Part shown: positions 59,473 to 64,000 of the stretch, piece after piece
Position numbering within the stretch: the first letter of the stretch is position 1
How the letters are laid out: each line of letters begins with the position of its first letter
From: Bin16 sp965206315
GTDB taxonomy: Bacteria; Chloroflexota; Dehalococcoidia; Lucifugimonadales; Australimonadaceae
Assembly: GCA_965206315.1 (NCBI GenBank)
Contig: OZ242210.1
Location: forward strand, 372,001 to 436,000
DNA: 64,000 nt
Direction of reading: 5' to 3'
Notes under the pieces: model-generated
The model's input: the letters and a program-made list of their open reading frames with translations, nothing else
What the model was told of the DNA's origin: nothing
The model's database searches: none
Position numbers and translations under genes: made by a program

Positions 59473-62387
59473 CAGTTGCTCTCTCCTATGAGGTCTCGCA
59501 GGGCCTGCACGGAATCGTCCAACTCCTGTGCGCCGCCCTGCATAGATTCTAACGCCTGCGCGATTCCGTCGAGGATACGCAGCAATTCGTCACGCGATAT
59601 GCCTTCCACCGGCTCGCCGGTATCCGGGGTGATGGTCGTCTGCGCGTCGCCGAGCAGCGCGGCCACGGCCTCGTCCAGCGTCGGTTCCATCACGACCTTC
59701 GTGTTCGTGGCGAGGATGACGCGCTTCAACTCCGGGAACGCGAGCGACTCCGCGCGCAGGTAGATGGGCTCTGCGTAGAGCAGCGTCTCGCCAATGGGGA
59801 TGACCAGCAGGTTGCCGCGATACACCTGCGAGCCGGACTGGTTCCAGAGCGTGAACTGCTCCGATATGACCGGGTCGTTGTCGATGCGCGCCTCTATCTG
59901 GCTGGGGCCGTTGAAGATGCGCTCGCGCGGGAACTCGAAGACGATGCTCTCCCCGTAGTTCGGCCCGTCCGAGCGCGCCGCCATCCACGCCACGAGGTTC
60001 GGCTTGTCCTTGGGCGTGAACGGCAGGATGAGGACGAACTCCGTCACGTCCTCGCCCGGCACCTTCATGATGACGTAGTACGGCGTGATGGTGCGGTTGC
60101 GAGGACCCAGGGGCCTTCCGTCATCCCCGATGACGTCCGTCCCGACGACCTCCTGAGCGAACTCCCACTCGTCCTCCTTCAGGAAGAACTCCTTCACGTC
60201 CGTCATGTGGTACTGGAGGAACGTGTCGGCCTGGGCGCGCAGCAACTCCTCCGGGTAGCGGATGTGCTCGCGCAGGCCCGGCGGCATCTTCTCGATGGGC
60301 GTGAACAGGTCCGGGAAGATGTTTCGGTAGGTCTGGAGCACCGGGTCCCGCCCGCCCGTCTCGATGGTGTAGAAGTCCATGGAGCCGTCGAAGGCGTCTA
60401 TCACCACCTTCACGCTGTTGCGGATGTAGTTGAACGGGCGCTCGAAACCGGAGAAGTCGCCGTTGAAGCCCACCCTGCCGCTGTCGATGCGGCGGGAGTA
60501 GGGGAAGCGGTCGGTCGTGGTGAACGCGTCCTGTATCCAGTACAGGCGTCCGTCGTTGATCACGAGGTACGGGTCGTCGTCGAGTTCGAGGAACGGCGCG
60601 ACCTCGCCGACGCGCTCCCTGATGTTGCGGCGGTAGAGCACCTTGCTCTCCGGCGTGAGCTGGCGGCTGAGCAGGATGTTGACGTCGAGCAGCTCCCACG
60701 CGTAGACGGCGCGTCTGAAAAAGCTGCTCAGGGGCACGCCGCCCGTCCCGTCGTAGCGGTCGATGAACTCGGGGCTCCCGGTCTCCTCCCCGGCGGGGCG
60801 GTCGAACTGCGGCTCGTTCGTGTTCACGACGATGGCGTCGTTCGTGATGATGCCAGGCCGGACCTCGGCGGCCACGTCGGGGTCGAGGTTCAGGCGGTCG
60901 ATGTACTCTGCCTCGTCGATGCCGTACGCCTCGCCGTAGTAGACCCGCGGCTGCGTGATCTCGAACGCGCCGGTGGGGGGCACGTCACGGACGATGAAGT
61001 CGGGCTGGCCGGACTCGCTGAAGGTCGTGGCGGTGCTCATCACCGCGCCGTAGCCGTGGGTATAGATGACGGAACGGTTCACCCAGTTCTGCGCGGCGTC
61101 GTCCAGGCCGCTCTGGAAGAGTTCCCGCGCGCCGAGAAGCACCTGCCGGTACTCGCCGTCCACCACGTAGCGGTCCACGTCCACGTCCAGGAACGAGTAG
61201 TAGAGGCGCAGATGCTGCAGCTGGTTCAGCACAGCCTCCAGTGGGCGCGGGTCCCACAGGCGTATGTTCCGAATCGTCTCCGGGCTCCGGGCTATCCCCT
61301 CCGCCAGCGTCTCCTCGCGCACGTCGTGGAGCCGCGTGTCCACGCGCCCGAGGTCGAAGCCGCTGCGCGTCCACTCGATGTTGCGCTCGATGTAGGGGCG
61401 CTCGCGCTGCAACTCCGACGGCGCGACGGCGAGCCGTTGCGTGAGCGCGGGCCATCCGAGTCCTGCGACTATGCCTGCGATGAGCCACAGTCCGAACGCC
61501 GCGAAGATGAGGCGGAGCGACTGTCTCAGGTTGGCCACGCGGATGGCGTACAGCATGATGCCGGCAGAGAGCAGCGCGATGACGGTGAGCACGAGCAGCG
61601 CGGGCAGGCGCGCGTTCACGTCGGTGTAGGCCGTACCGGTCACCGCGCCCGCGGGCGAGAAGAGCGTCTCGTAGCGGTCGAGGAAGTGCGCGAACGCGAT
61701 GGTCACCATGAGCCATGCGCCGGTGAGCGCCAATTGCGTGCGCGCGCCCGTGCCGATGACCGGGTTTATCCCGCGCGCGCTGAAGATGAGCATGTAGAGG
61801 CCCGCGGTCGTGACGAGGGTGACGAGGGCAAGGCCCATCAGCCATCCCTGGATGGTGTGGAGGACGGGCAGGATGAACGTGTAGAAGCCGACGTCGTTGT
61901 GGAACTGCGGGTCCTCGATGCCGAAGTCCGCAGCGTTCATGAACAGCAGGAAGTTGCCGTACTGGTTCGAGAGGCTGGAAGCGAAGGTGAACGCGATGAA
62001 GCCGCCCATCGCCACGGAGCCCACGATGAGCGAGAGCCGTATCCACTGGATCGTCGCCAGGGAGAAGCGGAAGACGCTCTCGCCCCACGCATACCGGAAG
62101 GCAGCGTAGTAGCTCAGCCAGAGCGCCCCGCCGCTCACCACCAGCCCGGCGATGAAGAGCCAGACGCGGGTGAACAGCACCGTGCTGTAGACGCTGCGCA
62201 GGCCCAGGTGGGAGAACCAGAGCCAGTTCGTATAGGCCCCACGCAGCAGGTCCAGCAGCAGGTAGAGCGCGAACAGTCCAGCGAGGACTACACCCGCCTG
62301 GAAGAAGAGGCTCTCGCGGGAGAAGAGCGTCCGCAGCCACTCCGGCAGTTCGCCTTCTTCGAAGTCATCCGGTGGGCGCGTGGTCAT
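59472..62387 (-). CDS. UPF0182-family large membrane protein
   Basis: The 971-residue protein has seven predicted transmembrane helices in the first ~320 residues and a large extracytoplasmic domain (REDPYLVINDGRLYWIQDAFTTTDRFPYS, and similar). This is the COG1615/UPF0182 family, found in Actinobacteria, Chloroflexi and Cyanobacteria, of unknown function. The C-terminus has a coiled-coil-like tail (ISRDELLRILDGIAQALESMQGGAQELDDSV). It lies inside the arginine cluster between argB (13 bp away) and argD (1-nt overlap). Confidence 0.93.
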   Translation of the reverse strand: MTTRPPDDFEEGELPEWLRTLFSRESLFFQAGVVLAGLFALYLLLDLLRGAYTNWLWFSHLGLRSVYSTVLFTRVWLFIAGLVVSGGALWLSYYAAFRYAWGESVFRFSLATIQWIRLSLIVGSVAMGGFIAFTFASSLSNQYGNFLLFMNAADFGIEDPQFHNDVGFYTFILPVLHTIQGWLMGLALVTLVTTAGLYMLIFSARGINPVIGTGARTQLALTGAWLMVTIAFAHFLDRYETLFSPAGAVTGTAYTDVNARLPALLVLTVIALLSAGIMLYAIRVANLRQSLRLIFAAFGLWLIAGIVAGLGWPALTQRLAVAPSELQRERPYIERNIEWTRSGFDLGRVDTRLHDVREETLAEGIARSPETIRNIRLWDPRPLEAVLNQLQHLRLYYSFLDVDVDRYVVDGEYRQVLLGARELFQSGLDDAAQNWVNRSVIYTHGYGAVMSTATTFSESGQPDFIVRDVPPTGAFEITQPRVYYGEAYGIDEAEYIDRLNLDPDVAAEVRPGIITNDAIVVNTNEPQFDRPAGEETGSPEFIDRYDGTGGVPLSSFFRRAVYAWELLDVNILLSRQLTPESKVLYRRNIRERVGEVAPFLELDDDPYLVINDGRLYWIQDAFTTTDRFPYSRRIDSGRVGFNGDFSGFERPFNYIRNSVKVVIDAFDGSMDFYTIETGGRDPVLQTYRNIFPDLFTPIEKMPPGLREHIRYPEELLRAQADTFLQYHMTDVKEFFLKEDEWEFAQEVVGTDVIGDDGRPLGPRNRTITPYYVIMKVPGEDVTEFVLILPFTPKDKPNLVAWMAARSDGPNYGESIVFEFPRERIFNGPSQIEARIDNDPVISEQFTLWNQSGSQVYRGNLLVIPIGETLLYAEPIYLRAESLAFPELKRVILATNTKVVMEPTLDEAVAALLGDAQTTITPDTGEPVEGISRDELLRILDGIAQALESMQGGAQELDDSVQALRDLIGESN

Positions 62388-62400
62388 GGCATCCCGCTCT

Positions 62401-63177
62401 TCAGGCGACCGCCGTACCGGAGAGCGACCCCTCCAACCAGGAGGGCAACGCTCCGGCGCTCGTTCCGTTGATGATCCCCGCCTTCACCCCTGCGCGGGCC
62501 GCCAGGATGCACGCTTCCAGCTTCGGCAGCATCCCGCCCTTCACGATGCCGGAGTGCAGCAACTCCTCGCCCGTTGCAAGCGGAACGCGCTTGATGAGGC
62601 GTCCGTCCGCGTTCAGTATGCCGTCCACGTCCGTCAGGAAGACGAGGCGCTGCGCGCCCAGCGCGACGGCGAGCGCGCCCGCCGCCGAGTCCGCGTTCAC
62701 GTTGAGCAGCTGTCCCGCATCGTCCGAGCTCACAGCGATGGGCGAAATGACCGGCACGTAACCTGCGTCCGTCAACCGCTCGATAAGCGAGGCGTCGGCC
62801 TCCAACTCGCCCGCGACGAACCCCAGGTCCGGGTCCGTGACGCGCCCGCACAGCAGGCCGCCGTCCGCGCCGGAGACGCCGACGGCGTTTACGCCGAGGC
62901 TCCGCATCTCCGACACCAGTTGCTTGTTGATGAGGCCGGCGAGCACCGCCGTCGCGACTTCGAGGCTCGGGCCGTCCGTGACGCGCAGGCCGCGCACGAA
63001 CTCCGCGTGGATGCCCATCTTCGCCATCCACGAGGTGATGGCGGGCCCGCCGCCGTGCACGATGACCACACGCGCGCCCTGCCGCTGCAGCGCGGCCACG
63101 TCGGCGAAGGACGTGTCCTCCGAACTCAGCGTGCTGCCGCCGATCTTGATGAGGATGATGGGGCTGTCTGCTTCCAT
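62401..63177 (-). CDS. argB: Acetylglutamate kinase
   Basis: ArgB phosphorylates N-acetylglutamate. The 258 residues have IILIKIGGSTL, VIVHGGGPAITSWM, LNVNADSAAGALAVALGAQRLVFLTDVDGIL and GGMLPKLEACILAARAGV. It is slightly short but complete. The N-terminal extension typical of the arginine-inhibited form is missing, so feedback control may be weak. It follows argJ by 28 bp. Confidence 0.95.
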   Translation of the reverse strand: MEADSPIILIKIGGSTLSSEDTSFADVAALQRQGARVVIVHGGGPAITSWMAKMGIHAEFVRGLRVTDGPSLEVATAVLAGLINKQLVSEMRSLGVNAVGVSGADGGLLCGRVTDPDLGFVAGELEADASLIERLTDAGYVPVISPIAVSSDDAGQLLNVNADSAAGALAVALGAQRLVFLTDVDGILNADGRLIKRVPLATGEELLHSGIVKGGMLPKLEACILAARAGVKAGIINGTSAGALPSWLEGSLSGTAVA

Positions 63178-63205
63178 GAGAGCCCTTCGGGCCGGATGCG
63201 CCGCC

Positions 63206-64000
63206 CTACGTGGTGTAGGCGCTGTTGAAGACCACGTACTCTTCCGTGAGTTCGCAGCCCCACGCGGTCGCTTCGTGCCCGCCCATACCCAGCGTCACCG
63301 TGAGCGCAACCTCTTCCCTGCTCATGATGGCGATGACGCTCTCCCGGTGGAACGGGATCGGTGTCCCGCCTTCCATGATCGCGACGTCGTTGATGAAGAA
63401 GGAGACCTTGCTCACGTCCAGGTCCGCCCCGCTGTAGCCCGCGGCGCAGACGACGCGCCCCCAGTTGGGGTCGTTGCCGTGTATCGCCGATTTCACCAGC
63501 AGGGAAGCCGCGATGGCGCGCGCCGCGAGGCGGGCGTCGGTCTTGCTCGCTGCGCCTGCCACCCGCACGGAGAAGATCTTGGAGGAGCCCTCAGCGTCCT
63601 TCACGAGCTCGCGCGAGAGGTGCGAGCAGAGCGCGTAGAGCGCAGCGCCGAACGCTTCCGCGTCCGGCGAGCCTTCGTTTATCTCCGCGTTCCCGGCAGC
63701 GCCGTTGGCGAGCAGCAGCACCATGTCGTTCGTGCTGGTGTCGCCGTCTATGGTCACCATGTTGAACGTGTCGTCCGAGCAGTTGCGGAGCGCCGCGTCC
63801 AGGAACGCCCCTTCCACGGCGGCGTCCGTCGTGAGGAACGCGAGCATCGTGGCCATGTTCGGGTGGATCATGCCGGAGCCCTTGACGCACCCGCCGATGG
63901 TCACAGTCTCGCCGCCTGCGCAGGTGAACGACACCGCGGCGGACTTGGGCACGCGGTCGGTCGTCATGATGGCGCGGGCGAACGCGGCGCCGCCGTCTCC
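63206..64000 (-). CDS. argJ: Glutamate N-acetyltransferase / amino-acid acetyltransferase (C-terminal part, runs off the right edge)
   Basis: Only the C-terminal 264 residues are in the window. KGSGMIHPNMATMLAFLTTDA contains the autocatalytic Thr that starts the beta chain, MVTIDGDTSTNDMVLLLANG is the conserved follow-up, and the C-terminus ends TEEYVVFNSAYTT. ArgJ recycles the acetyl group from acetylornithine to glutamate. It is the first arg gene of the run visible here. Confidence 0.96.
   Translation of the reverse strand, partial: GDGGAAFARAIMTTDRVPKSAAVSFTCAGGETVTIGGCVKGSGMIHPNMATMLAFLTTDAAVEGAFLDAALRNCSDDTFNMVTIDGDTSTNDMVLLLANGAAGNAEINEGSPDAEAFGAALYALCSHLSRELVKDAEGSSKIFSVRVAGAASKTDARLAARAIAASLLVKSAIHGNDPNWGRVVCAAGYSGADLDVSKVSFFINDVAIMEGGTPIPFHRESVIAIMSREEVALTVTLGMGGHEATAWGCELTEEYVVFNSAYTT

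Overview
The window is GC-rich DNA with dense, mostly single-copy genes. It most resembles a Chloroflexota genome of the Dehalococcoidia/SAR202 type. That is inferred from gene content: several Rieske ring-hydroxylating oxygenases, LigB-type extradiol dioxygenases, a LigJ-type hydratase, an enolase-superfamily enzyme, a UPF0182 membrane protein and DUF5679-like small proteins. No rRNA or marker-gene search was possible, so the phylum is an inference.

Layout. 0-9.6 kb: end of an MFS transporter, CoA and folate housekeeping genes (coaX, coaBC, nnr, acpS, folD), a RidA-like protein, an acyl-CoA synthetase, a hicBA-type toxin-antitoxin pair and an isochorismatase-like hydrolase. 9.6-14 kb: an intergenic repeat, a Rieske oxygenase, a second toxin-antitoxin pair followed by a duplicated scrap of the Rieske 3' end, and an AT-rich GmrSD-like DUF262/DUF1524 gene. 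14-31 kb: catabolic and accessory enzymes (LigB-like, zinc alcohol dehydrogenase, LigJ-like hydratase, bicupin, single-cysteine Asp/Glu racemase-superfamily protein, PanB-like protein, second Rieske), an IS481 element splitting a small gene, an AT-rich DUF3800 gene, and a tight four-gene unit of membrane protein, di-iron hydroxylase, GH3-type adenylating enzyme and enolase-superfamily enzyme. 30.7-31 kb: three tRNA genes. 31-46.8 kb: deacetylase, methyltransferase, MFS, third Rieske, chromate transporter, argS, amt, hydrolase, flavin reductase, second LigB-like enzyme, tRNA-Ser, a membrane Fe-S oxidoreductase, a TPR protein and a CoA-binding protein.

46.8-51.8 kb is the most unusual region and looks like a zinc-homeostasis locus. 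A Fur-family regulator (probably Zur) lies upstream of a 788-residue zinc-binding lipoprotein. In that protein a ZnuA/AztC-type solute-binding domain carries a whole AztD-like beta-propeller in its metal-binding loop, flanked by two His/Asp/Glu-rich tracts. Downstream are a small Cys-containing protein and two tandem 61-residue paralogs that look like DUF5679 zinc ribbons from which all four cysteines are gone. Scraps of the binding protein's 3' end and copies of a strong hairpin are scattered between these genes, which records repeated local duplication.

51.8-64 kb: a long run of closely spaced minus-strand genes dominated by arginine biosynthesis (argJ, argB, argD, argG, argH), interleaved with UPF0182, an EamA transporter, a beta-hydroxyacid dehydrogenase, an unknown membrane protein, rpe and a secreted SlyD-like FKBP. 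Several genes (coaX, the 11.4-kb toxin, the flavin reductase, zur) have a -10-like hexamer 6-8 nt before the start codon, which suggests leaderless transcripts.
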